From Protoeuglena noctilucae (Eukaryota > Chlorophyta > Pedinophyceae > Marsupiomonadales > Marsupiomonadaceae): a stretch of DNA of 64,000 nucleotides. Below, in pieces: positions 25,321 to 38,100 of the stretch (position 1 is the first letter of the stretch; the number at the start of each line of letters is the position of its first letter). The stretch is taken from positions 620,001-684,000 of the forward strand of contig OY253675.1 of the NCBI GenBank assembly GCA_958009085.1. Reading direction: 5' to 3'. A program made the position numbers and the translations under genes. The notes under the pieces are model-generated. The model did not search any database. It was given only the letters and a program-made list of their open reading frames with translations, and was not told the origin of the DNA.

Positions 25321-28300
25321 ATGGCAGGGGTCACGGAGGAGATGCTGCTGTACGGGCTGCCCCGGGACCCGGACATGTACAAAATGGTCGGCATTCTCGG
25401 CAAGGGATCCTACGGAACGGTGTTCAAGGGCCAGGTCCTGTGGCCGGGCGGAGTGCGGCCCCCCGGGGCCCCGGTGTACGTGGCAGTCAAGGTGGGCGCG
25501 CGCACATCGAGCAGCGCGTCGGGATGCCCGATTTGGCGGGGAGTGTTTCCACTACTCAAATTCGATGCCCAGGTGGTCCCGGCCGTGAAGGCCAGCGAGG
25601 AGAACATGCGCGAGATCAATCGGGAGATTGAGGTCCTTCGTGGTTGCCAGCACCGCAACATCGTGCAGTACTTCGGGTCCTTCCCCGCACGTCAGAGGTG
25701 ATTTGACGCGGATGCCGCATCCCAGCCCCCGCCAGGCGCTCGCGCGTCGCGCCTCGGTCGCTGCATCCACCCTTCGCTCCCCCGCGCGCAGCCTCTGGAT
25801 TTTGATGGAGCTCTGCGAGGGCGGAAGCGTCGCGGACCTCATTCACATCAGCCAGGCGCCGCTGAGCGAGGCGCAGATCCGCTACATCACGCGGGAGTCC
25901 TTCACGGGCATCAGCTACCTCCATTCCCTGGGCCGGCTGCACCGGGACCTCAAATGCGGCAACATTCTGCTCACGTCGGACGGGGAGGTGAAACTCGCCG
26001 ACTTTGGCGTGGCCACGCAGATGAGCGGGACCTTCGGGGGCCAACAGACCTTCATCGGCACGCCGCACTGGATGGCGCCCGAAATCATTAAGCACAACCG
26101 GTGAGCAAGACAGTGGAGCGTTGGTAGCTGCATTCTGACTGACCAGGTGCCCGCGGCGGCACCGGCAGCACCCTGTAACCCACCCACCGCAGCCGAGCTT
26201 CGTGCGACGCTCGGGTCAGGCAGCGACTGTTCAATGGTTATTCTCTTGTCGATTTATTGCAGGTACGACTACAAGGTGGACGTCTGGGGACTCGGCATCT
26301 GCGTGATTGAGATGGCGGAGATGCAGCCGCCACTGTGGCAGGTCATGCCCATGACGGCCATCCTGCAGATCGTCACCAACGACCCCCCGAGGCTAGAGGC
26401 GAGATCATTAAGGCGGATCGCATGTCATGGATTGAGATGCAAAATGGGTGTCAGTGAGAGCATGGTCCATGACTGTCCGGTCGTTGCACGCATTGCCACC
26501 CCCACTGCCACCCTCACTGCCACCCTCACTGCCACCCTCGCTGCCACCCTCACTTCCCCCCAGGACGAGCGCGCCTGGTCGCGTCTGATGCAGAACTTCG
26601 TGGAGCAATGCTTGACCAAGGAGCCCGACGCGCGCCCCACGGCGGCCAAGATGCTCAACCACAAGTGGCTGCTGGCGACGGGTGAGTATAGATAATGGTC
26701 ATCAGTCACATGCAGCTGCTGGTGACGGGTGTGCGGTGCATGGCGCACACAAGCACTGTAAAGATAAGCAGCCCACCACCTCACCTCAACACCCCCCCGC
26801 ACCCACCCTTCCCTCTCGCCCCACCCCAGACACGGCAGGGCTTGAGGCAGCGCGCACGTCCCTGCGCCCCCTCATGGCTCGCACGGCGCGCATGCTGGAG
26901 GCACAGAGCAAGGACATGCCGCTGGTGGCGCCGGGGCAGACCGACGCGGACGGGAGGGGCGTGATGGGTGGCACGGGTGAGTGGGTGTGAATGGGTACGA
27001 CAGGGGAGCGACCGTCGTACCTGCAATGCTTGACTTGACTATATCCATCGTGAATTGTGCACGATCCATACACAAGCATCATCATGCTCGTTTCTTACAC
27101 GCAGTGGTGCATGCCGAGGATTTGGATGAGGACGACGATGACGATGACAACTACGGTGGGGGCGGTGGTTATGGAACCGTGTTGCAGGGGACCGTGGTGC
27201 ATGGCACTGTGGTCAGGAGAGCCGGCGTGTCAGAGAGAGAGGGGCGGGGCACTGCGCTGCGGAGGGGAGGGGTGTCGGGGCAAGAGGGGCGGGGGACCGT
27301 GCTCCAGCATACCGTGCTGCAGCATGGGGGCCCGGAGGCGTCCCCGTCGGGCACGGTGGTGCAGCACGATAACGGCGGGGGTGCTTCGGGGACGGTGGTT
27401 GCGGGAGGGACGGTGGTTGCGGGGGGTACGGTGGTGGGGGGTGGTACGATTGTGGCGGGTGGTACGGTGGTGAGTAGTATTATTATGCAAGGATTGCATT
27501 TGGAGTCCTTGATCAATTCTTTGTGTTACTTCATCGAATGCATTCCGTTCATCCATTTCATCCCGTGCAGGAGGGCCCGTCCGGGGATGCTGGGGTGGAT
27601 GGGTCGCATTACCTGGCTGCGTTGGGGAGGGACGCAGACAGGTGCGCGTTGGGTGCTATGTATAAGCTTATAAGCATGGTGGACGATGACCTGCTTGCAT
27701 GGTGGAAGTCGGATATCTTGTTATGGTGTGCTATATGTGTGTTTGGCATGATTGCCAGTGCTCAATCAACAACGCACCAAGTGCCGCCCATCGCTCGCTC
27801 GCAGGGCCGGGCGCGGCGGGGACGGCGGTGGCGGTGGGGACTACCAAGCGGCACTGCGGATGGCGATGGGGGAGACAACGAGGGGGCGCAACCGGGGGAC
27901 CATGTCAGTCGTGGCACAGGCGAGGGTGATGGGTGTGGGGTGGGAATGTCTGCGGCAGCACAGGCGAGGGTGATGGGTGGGGTGGGGAGGCTTTGTTGTA
28001 GAGAGACTGTGGTGGCAAAGGCGAGGGTGATGGGTGCGGGGTGGGAGTAGAGTGGGAGTGTCTGTGGCGGAGTGTCTGGTGGCGAATGGATGATGGCCGT
28101 CACGGCTGATGGCTGTCGCGCCCCCACCCCCACTCTCACCCCCACCCACACCCTCACCGTCACCGTCACCCTCACCCCCACCCCCACTGCCACCCTCACT
28201 GCCACCCTCACTGCCACCCCCACCGCCACCCCCACCGCCCCAGAAGCGCAAGGAGGCCCTGTCCCGCGCCCAGCGTCAGAGGGAGCGCATGGCGAGGCTG

Positions 28301-29067
28301 GCGGAGAGACACGGCTCCATCGCCCTGCCCTTCCTGTCCGCACGCTCTGCTTTGCCCACCGCCCTGGCTGCATGGAGGTCGGTGGCGGGGGCAGACCGGG
28401 GGCCGGGGCCACCGGTCATGTCGGACGGGTGAGTGTCGATGTGCGTTGCGAGGTGCTTGTAGATGTACAACGTAAGCCGGGGCTGCATGGATGAGGCACT
28501 GTTGGACGGTGGAATGGGAGCTGGACGTGCTTACCCACGCGCTTAAGATTCCTTTCATTCCCTATTATCGCTCGCCCTCACAGACTGGAGCTGGAGGTGC
28601 TCGCGAACGTGCTTGAGATTGAGGATGACTTCCAGGAGGGCGCCAGTGCCAACACGGGGTCGGTGGGCAACGCGCCTGGCGAGCCCGGTGGCGTGAGGAG
28701 GCCGCTGCCGGGGACCGTGCTGCAGCAAGTGCGGTCCAACGCGGGTGAGGGGGGTGGGTGCGGTGTGCAGCGCAGGGTGGGTCAGCACTGCCGGTGGTCC
28801 CTTGTTAGAATGCGTGAGCGACCTGTAAGAATGTACACCAACCCAATCAATTCCTCTGTTTGTATTACCCTCTGTTTGTATCAACAACTCACCTCTCCAT
28901 CTCTCTCATCTGTCCTTCCGCCCGCAGTGCTGCTGAACCTCTGCCGCAGCCTGGCGTACCAGAGGCGCACGCTCCACGACCTCCCGCTGGGCATGCAGCA
29001 GGCGCAGGCGGTGCAGAACGCCATCGACGACGTCCGGGACATCGTCCACGTGGCGCTGGGGCAGTGA
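25321..29067 (+). CDS. MST/Ste20-like (germinal-centre kinase II) protein kinase
   Basis: The gene encodes a Ser/Thr kinase of the Hippo/MST group. The start ATG at 25321 leads to DPDMYKMVGILGKGSYGTVF (Gly loop) and VYVAVKV (catalytic Lys). An exon follows with REINREIEVLRGCQHRNIVQY, containing the helix-C Glu. Then come LWILMELCEGGSVADLI, HRDLKCGNILL, ADFGVA and FIGTPHWMAPEII, then DVWGLGICVIEMAE. The kinase domain ends near 26.68 kb (KEPDARPTAAKMLNHKWL), as in MST1/2. Beyond it lie a long acidic and Gly/Thr linker (27.1-27.5 kb), a basic helix (KRKEALSRAQRQRERMARLA) and a C-terminal helical region (LNLCRSLAYQRRTLHDLPLG) ending TGA at 29065-29067. I could not recognise a SARAH domain. At least one intron (from 27920) uses a GC donor. 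Confidence 0.85.
27160..27473 (+). repeat. array of Gly-Thr-Val motifs in the kinase linker
   Basis: Eleven GT(V/A/I) motifs and one HTV occur in about 105 residues (GTVLQ, GTVVH, GTVV, GTAL and so on, ending with five GGT[VI]V units in a row). The DNA is a degenerate ggGACGGTGGTt-type repeat. The position matches the MST1/2 linker, which carries a few phospho-threonine TM motifs. Confidence 0.8.
27912..28040 (+). repeat. triplicated donor-side echo in a kinase intron
   Basis: A block reading cacaggcgagggtgatgggt recurs at about 27915, 27959 and, as gcaaaggcgagggtgatgggt, 28015. The first is the exon end (MSVVAQ) with its GC donor. The next two repeat the exon edge and the donor inside the intron. 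Confidence 0.7.
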
Positions 29068-30593
29068 GACGCGAGAAGTGTCGGAAAGACTACCTACTAG
29101 TGCTTAGAGACGGGCTGAGCTTTCGTGCGATGAGCCTGGCCAGCGCCGTCGCTGTTTGGCCCGTTCTACTGCGCCGCGATTGTGTGTTCTGACCTCCGTT
29201 GAAAGCGGTTTTTGTTTTATATGTGGCATGTTTGCGATGGGAAGGCAAGCGGACCTGAAGGGAGGAAGTGCGCAAGGCGTGGAAGCCAGCGATAGCAGCG
29301 AGGCCCCACCCGGACGCCGCGCACCGTCGCGATGGTCTGGAAGGTCATGCCTAAGCGCAGCGTCGCAGCCGTGGGGCGCAGCGGGGAGTCCGCAGGCCAG
29401 CGCCCCCTCCCGAATGCTGCGCGTTGCTGGGAGATCGCCGCGCTTCGCGAGTCCGCGTCAATCGTCCAAGGACACCCAATGGGGTCATGTTGAAGCTCGT
29501 CTGGCGCGCTTATGTTTAAAGCGCCGACTTACGTCAATAACGACACCGTACAGAGCTCGCGCTGCTCACGCGCATCGGGCTCGGTGCCCGGGACGTCGAG
29601 CGCCTGTCCTCGAGCTCCTCGTGGTCGCCGCGCAGGCTTGATAGATAGGGCGTCCGATGGGTGCGGTCGGCAGCTGCTAGCAGCGGCGCGCGAGCGCTCG
29701 GAGAAACGCTGCGTGACGTGAAAGCAAACGGGGCCCATAGAAGCACGCGCCTCGTCCGCGACGTCATTCACTCCTCGCTCCGTTCTTTCGTGGTCCACGC
29801 CAGCAGCTGGCATTGTTGGCTGGACCGCAGAAGGCGCCGGCGCGCGCGCACGCGCCCGGGTCTGCTGTGCACACTTCGCATGCAATTGTGGCGCGTGACG
29901 TCGACCTTGCTCAGCGCTACCTGTGAATTCGCAATCTTCATCGAGATAATAAGCGACGTGCGACCTCAAAGCGGCAGCAGGAGCAGAGCCAGCTCGTGGA
30001 GCGCAGGGCTGGCCCTGTGCGCTCGTGGCACAGCCTCGGCCAAGTCCCGCCCCGCCGGGACGGTGTCTTAGATACATACAGAATGTGACTGGGCTGCCGG
30101 GCTTTGATGGGATTGGCTGGACCGTTTTTAGGGGAGCACAACAGGTGCCCGGCCGGGCCGGTATCGGCGTCGCAGTGGGAAACCCACGTGACGGCACGCA
30201 GGCATTGCTCTGACCCTGCCCACGCCCAAGCGCGCGACCGCCGTGGGGAGAACGTCGCGCTTTCGGCATTTCACCAAAACCCAGCGATTCGAACCGATTC
30301 CACTCCACTTTGGCAATAAAGTCGGCTTTTGGTGGCCACTGGAGGAGTCTCGGCTTCATCCGTGAAGGCCCGGTCGCTGGCCCCCGCTGGCGAGGGACCC
30401 CCCTTGGACCCTACTGGTGGCAGTATAAGGGTTCCTGCAGCATCCTGCTCTGGACCCGCCACACTATAGCTAGCTCTCCTCGGCTCCGGGACCGATGTGC
30501 GTGCGGGCTTGCGCGGCTCGCGAACCCGTTGGTGATTCGCCCGAGGTCTACCCTCTCTTGGGTGCCCCCTGAGCCGGGCCTACCCCCGCGAGA
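29068..30593. other. long intergenic region with one copy of a dispersed repeat
   Basis: Between the kinase stop and the next start lie about 1.5 kb without a recognisable gene. Roughly 29160-29420 is a copy of the repeat also found at 31822-32060. An uninterrupted 276-codon frame occurs on the minus strand (29529-30359), but its sequence is Arg/Pro/Ala-rich without family-like blocks, and I do not call it a gene. Confidence 0.5.
29160..29420 (+). repeat. dispersed repeat, copy A
   Basis: This copy shares a start near ttgaaagcggt, a middle near aagcggacctg, and a well-kept core (about 29327-29400; aagcgcagcgtcgcagccgt identical) with copy B at 31822-32060. It lies just after the kinase stop codon. 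No terminal repeats are visible. Confidence 0.7.
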
Positions 30594-31845
30594 ATGGAGT
30601 GGGACATCTCGCCCAAAACGATCTACCCAGGGGCCAAAAGCGTCACACTGATCATCCGGAATCCGAGCCATAATGGATCCCGTACGTCGGATTTCAAGGT
30701 GCAGATAACCAAAGAAAAACCTTTCATCATCGAGCAGCAAAGCAGGGAAAAAATTGAGAGCCGGCTGGGACACGCAGGTCAGTAGGATGGGTGACTTCTT
30801 GGGCAAGGCATGAGCGAGATGCGATTAACTCCCCTGTGCATTCTGGATAGCATGCTTACTCGAAAGGCGGTGCATCTCGAACGCCCCGGCACCCCGCATG
30901 CCGCGCAGGTCTTGACGGCGCCGAGTGGAACGTCATGGTGCACGGCGCAATCAAGCGGCTGCAACTTATTGTCACAATCTTAATCTCGCAGCACCTGGGG
31001 GACTACTAAGTGTCCGCACCAGAATCGAAAAAGCAACAGACCGACTTCAAGAGCGCGCTTTGGCCCTTCATCATCAACACCATCGTCGAGACGGCACAAG
31101 GCGGGGGCGCGCGATTGGGGCAGGGCCCCATGCACCTGGAGGCGTTGGGCGATGGCGGCGCTGGCGAGGGCCCCGCGGTGCAGGGCGGCCGTGTGGAGCC
31201 TGAGACCCCGGCGCAGCAGATGGCGCAAGTACACCAGGGCGTGGGTGAGGGGCAGGGCCCGGAGCAGGGGGGCGCGGGCACGGGGGCTGGCGGCAGGGAG
31301 GCTGCAGCACAGGACGTGGACGGCGCGTTCGACGCGGGCCAGAGCGACGGAGAGGGCGCAGGCGCGGGTGAGGAGGGGCCATGGTATGGGACTCGCGGAG
31401 CCATGGCTGACCACTTGTATCAACGTGACCTCGCTCGGACCACCTGCAGATACGGGGCGGGCCAAAAAGAGGCGCAGGGTTGATGTGCGGGAGATGCTGG
31501 AGAGCTTGGCGGGGAGGTTGGCAGACAGCCAAGCAAACCTCGCAGCCGCGCAAAACAACCTCACCTCCTTCATCACATCGTTCGCGGGGACGGCAGTCAG
31601 TGAGTGAGATTCACCAGGTGCTATTTTCGCTCTCTGTTTGAGAGGCATGGCGCATTGCCGTGGGTCAGGCGATTGATTCTCGAGCAGGCGGCATTCACGT
31701 ATTCGTGATTTGAGCAGTGACGTGCGTGAGTGTGCTGAGCCTGCTGGCAATTGCCTTGCTGTGGCGGCGCAAGTGCGTGGTTAGGGCGGTGTCGGAGGGA
31801 GAGCGGCCGGATTGCATCTTAATGCATTGCTCCGCGGTTGTATGA
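30594..31845 (+). CDS. unrecognised protein with C-terminal membrane anchor
   Basis: The first exon starts at 30594 (MEWDISPKTIYPGAKSVTL) and looks beta-rich (VTLIIRNPS, DFKVQI). It ends at a GT donor at 30777 and joins in frame to GLDGAEWNVMVHGAI at 30909. The next frame begins near 31011 (APESKKQQTDFKSALWPFII), followed by a Gly/Gln/Ala-rich disordered stretch, a basic KKRRRVDVREMLESLAGRL segment and a coiled region. The last exon joins in phase 1 at 31718 to TCVSVLSLLAIALLWRRKC, a single hydrophobic helix close to the C-terminus, typical of a tail anchor. Stop TGA is at 31843-31845. A TAA at 31007 means a splice between about 30935 and 31010 that I could not place with certainty. I do not recognise the family. 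Confidence 0.55.
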
Positions 31846-32060
31846 TCTGGCCTTTGTTGAAAGCGGTCACGTTCGATATCAGGCCTTCCTGCGATTGGAT
31901 GGCGAGCGGACCTGCGCGGAAGGCGCGGACGCGAGCGTAGGGAGGCCGCGCCCGGACGCCGGCACCGCCGCGATGGTCGGGAAGATCGTACCCAAGCGCA
32001 GCGTCGCAGCCGTGGGGCGTAGCGGGGAGTCTGAAGGTCAGCGCCGCGTCCTGAAGGGTG
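31822..32060 (+). repeat. dispersed repeat, copy B
   Basis: This is the second copy of the element at 29160-29420, overlapping the last codons of the tail-anchored gene. The core (about 31971-32045) can be read as MVGKIVPKRSVAAVGRSGES. The same frame in copy A reads MVWKVMPKRSVAAVGRSGES, with about half of the base changes silent. Confidence 0.7.
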
Positions 32061-32118
32061 CTGACTGCCGGGACGTCGACGCGCTCCTCCCGTCCATATA
32101 AACCACTGTGACAAGCCA

Positions 32119-35100
32119 ATGCGATTCATGATTGGCAAACTAAGGCTGCTCATGATATCGAGCGCGGCTACGCCACGCCCTGTCGCGCGAACGGCGTCGG
32201 TTGCGCCGCAACTGTCCTCGCTTTCGCTCGACGCGACCTTCTCTGCCCGGTTGCAGTCCGCGATGGGACGCTTGCTCCCGGCCACGACTGCGAGTGTGGG
32301 CGCGGGGAGCTATTGGTGTGCGCGGGATGCGGTGCGACCGGGTGTCTTTCCGGCCCCTTCGAAAGGCGAGAGCCGGCTGCTGGGGCTTTCATATGGCCGA
32401 TGCGTTGGCCAGCACCTGAGGTATGCGACTGCGGACCTACCGACTCCCTCGACCCCCCCGCTGCGCAGGGGACCGATCAGCACCCGCACTCGGTCGTGCA
32501 AGGCGCCGTGGCAATGCGCCGACTGCCTCGCCCGGACCGATGCGCCTGCCCTCGAACGCCCGGCCGCAAGTACAGCGATGGAAGAAGACTGTGTGCCAGT
32601 CGCAGGCAAGAGGGACAATGCACGGCTCGAGCTGGCTGCACCTTCGCGCAAGCGCACGCGGCAGGCATCTCCAGAGACCGCGGGGGAGCAAGGGAACGAC
32701 GGCAGCACCACCAAACGGGCGCACAAGGAGCTGAGCTCCAAGCAGGGCGGGGCCAAGGGCAGCAGCGACGGCGCTGGCCGTGGCAAAGGCCGGGGGCACG
32801 TGGGCAAGGCTGCGTGTGGTTTGGGAGCTCAGCAGCGAGGTTCTGGGATGGGCAGCTGTGCAAACGAGGGCAACGCGGCAGCCGCGACGCTGCCCCGCGC
32901 CCGCACCCGCATGCGCACCCGTGCAGATGACCGCACAGGTTCCACAGAGCATGTCACCACACGTGATGGTGCTGGGCCCCTCACTGCGACTGCGACCGAC
33001 GATGATTGCAAAGTAGAAGACCATACTGCTTCGCCAGATGCACCGTCGCTGCCCGTTGCGAGCAGACGAGGGGTGCATGACAGCAGCGGCGGCCGTGTCA
33101 CCATGACTAAGGCGCCAGCAGCACCGACGCCTCGCGATGCATCCCATGCATCTGTACAGCCCCGCACTGCCCAAGAGGCCTCGCTGTGGCGCCACGTGGG
33201 CCTACAGCTGCTGGTGCTGCCCGACATGCAACCACGGCCACCCAAGCGCAGTCGGGGCAAGACAGGGACAGCCCACACCGACGGGGGTATCAATCTCGGC
33301 TTTTCAGATCTCGACAGAGAGCACACTGCCACAGAGCACACTGCCACATATGGCCCCGGCGCCACAGAGCCGACTCAGACCCAGCCAGCATCAACACTGT
33401 TGCGGCCCGAGAGTCCCAGAGAGCGCGTGCACGTGCTGCTGTTCAATTTAAACGCGCTGCGGGGTGGGGTCGAGCCGTGGGAGCAGTGCGGGGGGTGCGG
33501 GAACTACGTGGCGCTGCCCAGGACGACGCTGAGGTGAGGGACATGGGTGGGGGGGGCAGTGGTGAGCGGTGAGGGGTGCATGCTAAGGGTGGGAGAGGTG
33601 ACGGGTGGAGTTGTAAGGGGTGATGAGGACGACACTGCCCAAAGTAGTACTCTCTTCCCAACACATACCCCTCCCCCTTCCCACCCTCCCCAGTGCCTCC
33701 TGTCGCATATGCAAGGCCACCGTGACTCCCGACACTCTCCTGGACTCACTGCCGCTCATGGAGGATTTGAAAATCACCCACGGTGACCATCGGCGTCACG
33801 GGTTGAGGTCCAAGGGGCAGAGGCAGGGGGTGGCTGGCAAGAGCAGGGACGGGAGGGGTGAGGGAGAGGTGGGGAATGCCAGGAGGGGTGGAGGTACAAA
33901 GAGAAAGGGGGCCAGGAGTGGCGGTGGCAATGGGGAGAGCGACGGGGTGCGAGAGACGATTGCAGCAGCGAAGCGAGGGGACGACGGGTGCGGTGATGGC
34001 TCTGGCATGGGTTCTGGCACTGGCATCAGCTGCGGCGCTGGCGCTGGGTGCCAGTCAGATTCAGACGGGGGCGGGGCGGGCGAGGTGGCCGGGGCGGAGC
34101 TGGTGGTGGAGGCGGAGCACTGGGTGCAGTGCGACGTGTGCCAGAAGTGGCGCAAGGTGGATGCGGAGTGCGCGAGGAGGGCGGGGGAGGGAGGCGAGTG
34201 GCGGTGGTGAGTGGCGGCGGGGTGGGGTGTGTGCAAGAGTGGTGCTGGTGGTGGTGGTGAACCTCTTAGCAAGGGTTTTTGACGATCCCTCAATATCTCT
34301 CATCCCATACTCATTCCATGCTCTCATTTCACGTCTCATCGCACCTCGCTCCCCTCTCAGTTCGGCCTTGGGCCATGGCGCGTCGTGTGACGCGGCGGAT
34401 GATTGGCTCAGCCAGCAGGCGCGGCTGCAGCGGTCGATGGGGGCGCTGGGGAGGAACAGGGCCAAGAGGGCAGAGGTGAGGAGGGGGGGTGGTAGTGGTA
34501 GTGAAGAGGGTGCGGTGTTGAGATGAAAGAACGCGCAATTACTTGTCACTTCTCCTTGTGTGAGATACAAGACAAGCGAACTATACATGCAGCAAGTCTG
34601 TTACATTACGTCATCCCATCTTACTCTCCCCCCACATCGCAGCGCAAGCGTCGGGATGCGAGGGTGCATGAGATACGCGACTTGCTGTCGGCGATGGGGG
34701 CGGAGTGCAGGGCTGCCAGGGCAGAGCTGCGAAATCGGCGATCGAAAATGGCAGTTGGGAGCGGCGGGGCTGGGTGCGGGGGCGAGGGGGTGGGGGTGGG
34801 GGTGGGCGAGGGTGGTGGGGAGGGCGAGGGTGTTGCGGAGGGCGGGTGTGGTATGGGTGGGGATGGGGTGGACGGGGTCGTGAGCGCGGGTGGAGTGGTG
34901 AACAAGGATGTCGAGGATGGGAGTGGGGATGGGGATGAGGGGGGATTGGAGGGGTGGCTGGTGAAGAAGCGGGTGAGGGGCGGCGTGGGATGGGCGGAGA
35001 GGATGGTTTGAGCCATACTTATCCATGTAAACACAACTGATGCCAATTTTAGAAACTCATTACCAACTGCAGACGGAGATGGCTTCTCTCGAGTCGGAGC

Positions 35101-38100
35101 TGGCTGACTTGCTGGCCAAGGGCCCGGGTGCGAAGGGGCGCGAGATGGCGGCCTTGGGGGCAGCGGTGAAGGGGGGTGGCGGGGAGTCGGACGCTTCGTC
35201 GGACTGGGACAGACGGGCGAGTGAAGCGAACGAGAGGGGGCTGTGGTAATGATGTTATTATGATTTATTATATATTTTTAGTATTTCCATTACATAATAA
35301 TAAAACTAAATTTTACTATAATTATTATCAAATTAAAGACGTTGTCATCACACTGAATCCCAGTCCCTTTCTATTCCCTCCGCAGGGCCGCGTGGGCTGC
35401 GCGTCCAAGGCCGGGCACCGCGGTGGCGGGTCGCTGGCGGGGCTGGCGAGGGTGCTGAAGGGTCTGCATGACGAGGGTAGGTTAGGACATGCGTTGGGGA
35501 ACGCGGTTGGTACAAGGGAGCGTGTGCGGGTGGCGATGGGCGTGGGAGCGGAGGGGCGCGTGTGGGTGCAGGTGGCGGTGGTGGGGGAGGTGGATGTTAC
35601 GACAGAGGCGGCGGTGCTGGCGAGGTGAGGGAATGGGTGGGTGGGTGGAGGGGGACGATTAGTGTGATTACTGTGGGTGGAGATGAGGCGGGTGGTGCGC
35701 TGGCGAGGTGCGTGGGTGTTGAAAGGGTTAGGGCTGGCTTGTTGATATAGTCATGAAATGAATGCTTAACAGCTTTTGCTCTGTTCATCTCGCAGGTCCC
35801 TGACATTGGATGCGGAGGGCGACGACTTTTGGGAGGCATGCGACGTGTGCGGATCATGGGTGCCACTGACGAATATGAGTGATAATCATACGACAGGGAA
35901 GACGAGTAATATGGAAGATGGTGGGGCTGAGGGGGAGATGGAGGGTGGCACTCCAGCTGCTGAGGGTGGCAGCGGCAGTGGGGTGCGTGCGGTGGAGGCG
36001 TCTGCGCTGTGGGGTCAGTGCCGATGCGGGGCGACCGTGAGGTTCAAGGGAGCAGGGGAGGTGAGAGGAAAAGGGTTGTATGTTCACTACAGATATAGAT
36101 AGACATGCGCATTGCATTATGGGAGCTTACACAGTCTTTCTCTCACGCAGTCGCTGCACTCCCCTCCTCACCACCCTCACAGCCCCACAGATATCACACA
36201 CTCACTCATTCACCCCCACTTACCCCACAGGGCACGGATCACTGGGCTTCGTGCGACGCGTGTGGCAAGTGGCGCGCCGTCACGCCCCAGGTCTCTGCCC
36301 TCTGTGCCAAAGTGGGAGGGCGATGGACATGCGCGATGCTAGTACCGGGCGCGACCTGCCGGGCGACGCAGGGGGACTGGGCGGTGCGGGCACGGGCGAT
36401 GCGGGTGGCGGCGGTCAGGGAGGCAAGCATTGAGGCGACGCCGGGGGAGCTCGCCGGGCGCGTGGCGAGGGTGGGGGTGGGGCAGGCTGTGGCGATCGCC
36501 AGGTGAAAGGCTGGGGAGGGGCTGGGGCAGGCTGTGGTGCTTGCTTGGTGAGGGGCTGCAGAGAGGTAGCTGTGGCTGTGTGGTAGGGGCTGCTGCGCCA
36601 CTAACAGGCACGAATTCACGAATCATACACTGTTCATATGTACTGACATCATCTTGTAGCTAAACGTCACTGCCTCCCCACCGCAGAGCCTTCCCCGATG
36701 ATGACCACGCGCTCTCGTCCCTCCATCCCATCGACATAGCTGCTATCGATGCCCACGACATGAGTGATGGTACCAATGTCGATGCCGACGATGTCGATAA
36801 CGCTGTGATGGCGAGTGCGACACACTCGGTCATGCAGGGCTCATGGTGTGTGGGGAACGCGAGTGCGAGTGGGAGTGTGCGTGGGGTGGCGCGCGTTGAC
36901 GTTGATGAGAGAGAGGAGGGGACATTTGCAGAAGGGTTGCAGCCGAGAGCGTTGTTTGAGGGGAGGGATGGGGGCGAGGTGGCAGGGGAGGTGGGTGCAG
37001 AAGCAGCGGGGGTGTCTGGGCATGACCAAGCCGAGTCGCCTACCACTCATGCCGGCTGCACGATAGAGGGGCTAACGACACCAGACAAGTCAGTGCAGTG
37101 TAACTACTCAGTAGGTGGCCGTGGGTCCGATGGCAGCGCCGATGCCACGGTGTGCGCCGAGCCATGGGCCGCCACCCAACGTGCTGCGTCGGACGCAGCT
37201 GACACCGAACGTGCTGTGCCAGGCGTGACGGCAGGGTCACCGGCAGCTCTTGTCGACCCCAGTGCCGACGATCGCAATCGCGGCGGTCTGACACAGGCGT
37301 GTCCGACCAAAGAGGAGCAGTCCCCATCGCAGCGGTCGTGTGACTGCGACGAGGGCCCGACGCCGCCTTCGGTGTTTGCGGTGCCTCGGAGCCACCGGGG
37401 CCGCATGGTGGCCGTCATGGTGCCTGTGAAGGAGACGGGGGTCGAGACTGACATGTTGTGTGTGACGGGAGCTGGGTCAGCGAGTATCACAGAGCCCGGC
37501 ATGGAGCGTGTAACTGAGGTTTCGACTGAGGGTATAACAGAGCCAGGGATAGCGACCGTCGATGTGCCTCATGCCACCCCACGCACCGCCACTGCCCAAG
37601 GCGTAACCCCATGTCACGCCACCCCAGCCCACCCCACTGCACACAACGTCACCCTTTGCGTGCACGTGCTGAGCGAGGCCGTGCCCACGCACGCGGCCTT
37701 CTGCGAGTTCGTGCCTGGGAGGGACATGGTGTTTGCGCCTGACACGGCGGCCATGGGGATCGATCTCATGGACAGGGAGGTGATTAAAAGGTTGGGATAA
37801 ATAGTAGTAGCCCATTTACGTACTGCTCTCAATACCCAGACAATGATATTTCACCATCACCATGTGTTTCCCTTCCCCCCACGCCTTACCCATCCATCCA
37901 TCCACTAACCCATCCACTCCCCCAATCCCCCCCTTCCCCGCAGTCCGGAGAGCACGTCCTCTCCACCCGCCGCCTCCCACCCCACGCCCTCGCATGCGCA
38001 CGCGGCCCCGTCTTGCACGCACTCTCCCTGTGGCACGCACAGCGCATGCCGCCCGGGGCAGACGGCCGGGCCAGTGCTGGGCCCATCGACTTGCCAACGT

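Noticed and set aside
30285-30305. TTCGAA-centred block resembling a tRNA T-arm
   Set aside because: Flanking bases do not form the T-stem, and no acceptor, anticodon or D-arm can be drawn on either strand.
29529-30359. 276-codon minus-strand frame in the gap after the kinase
   Set aside because: It is Arg/Pro/Ala-rich and has no family-like blocks or linked exons. Long chance frames are common at this GC content.
30594-30785. VAP/MSP domain protein, suggested by a beta-rich N-terminus and C-terminal membrane anchor
   Set aside because: The conserved MSP residues (VAFKVKTTAP-like core) are absent. Only the topology agrees.
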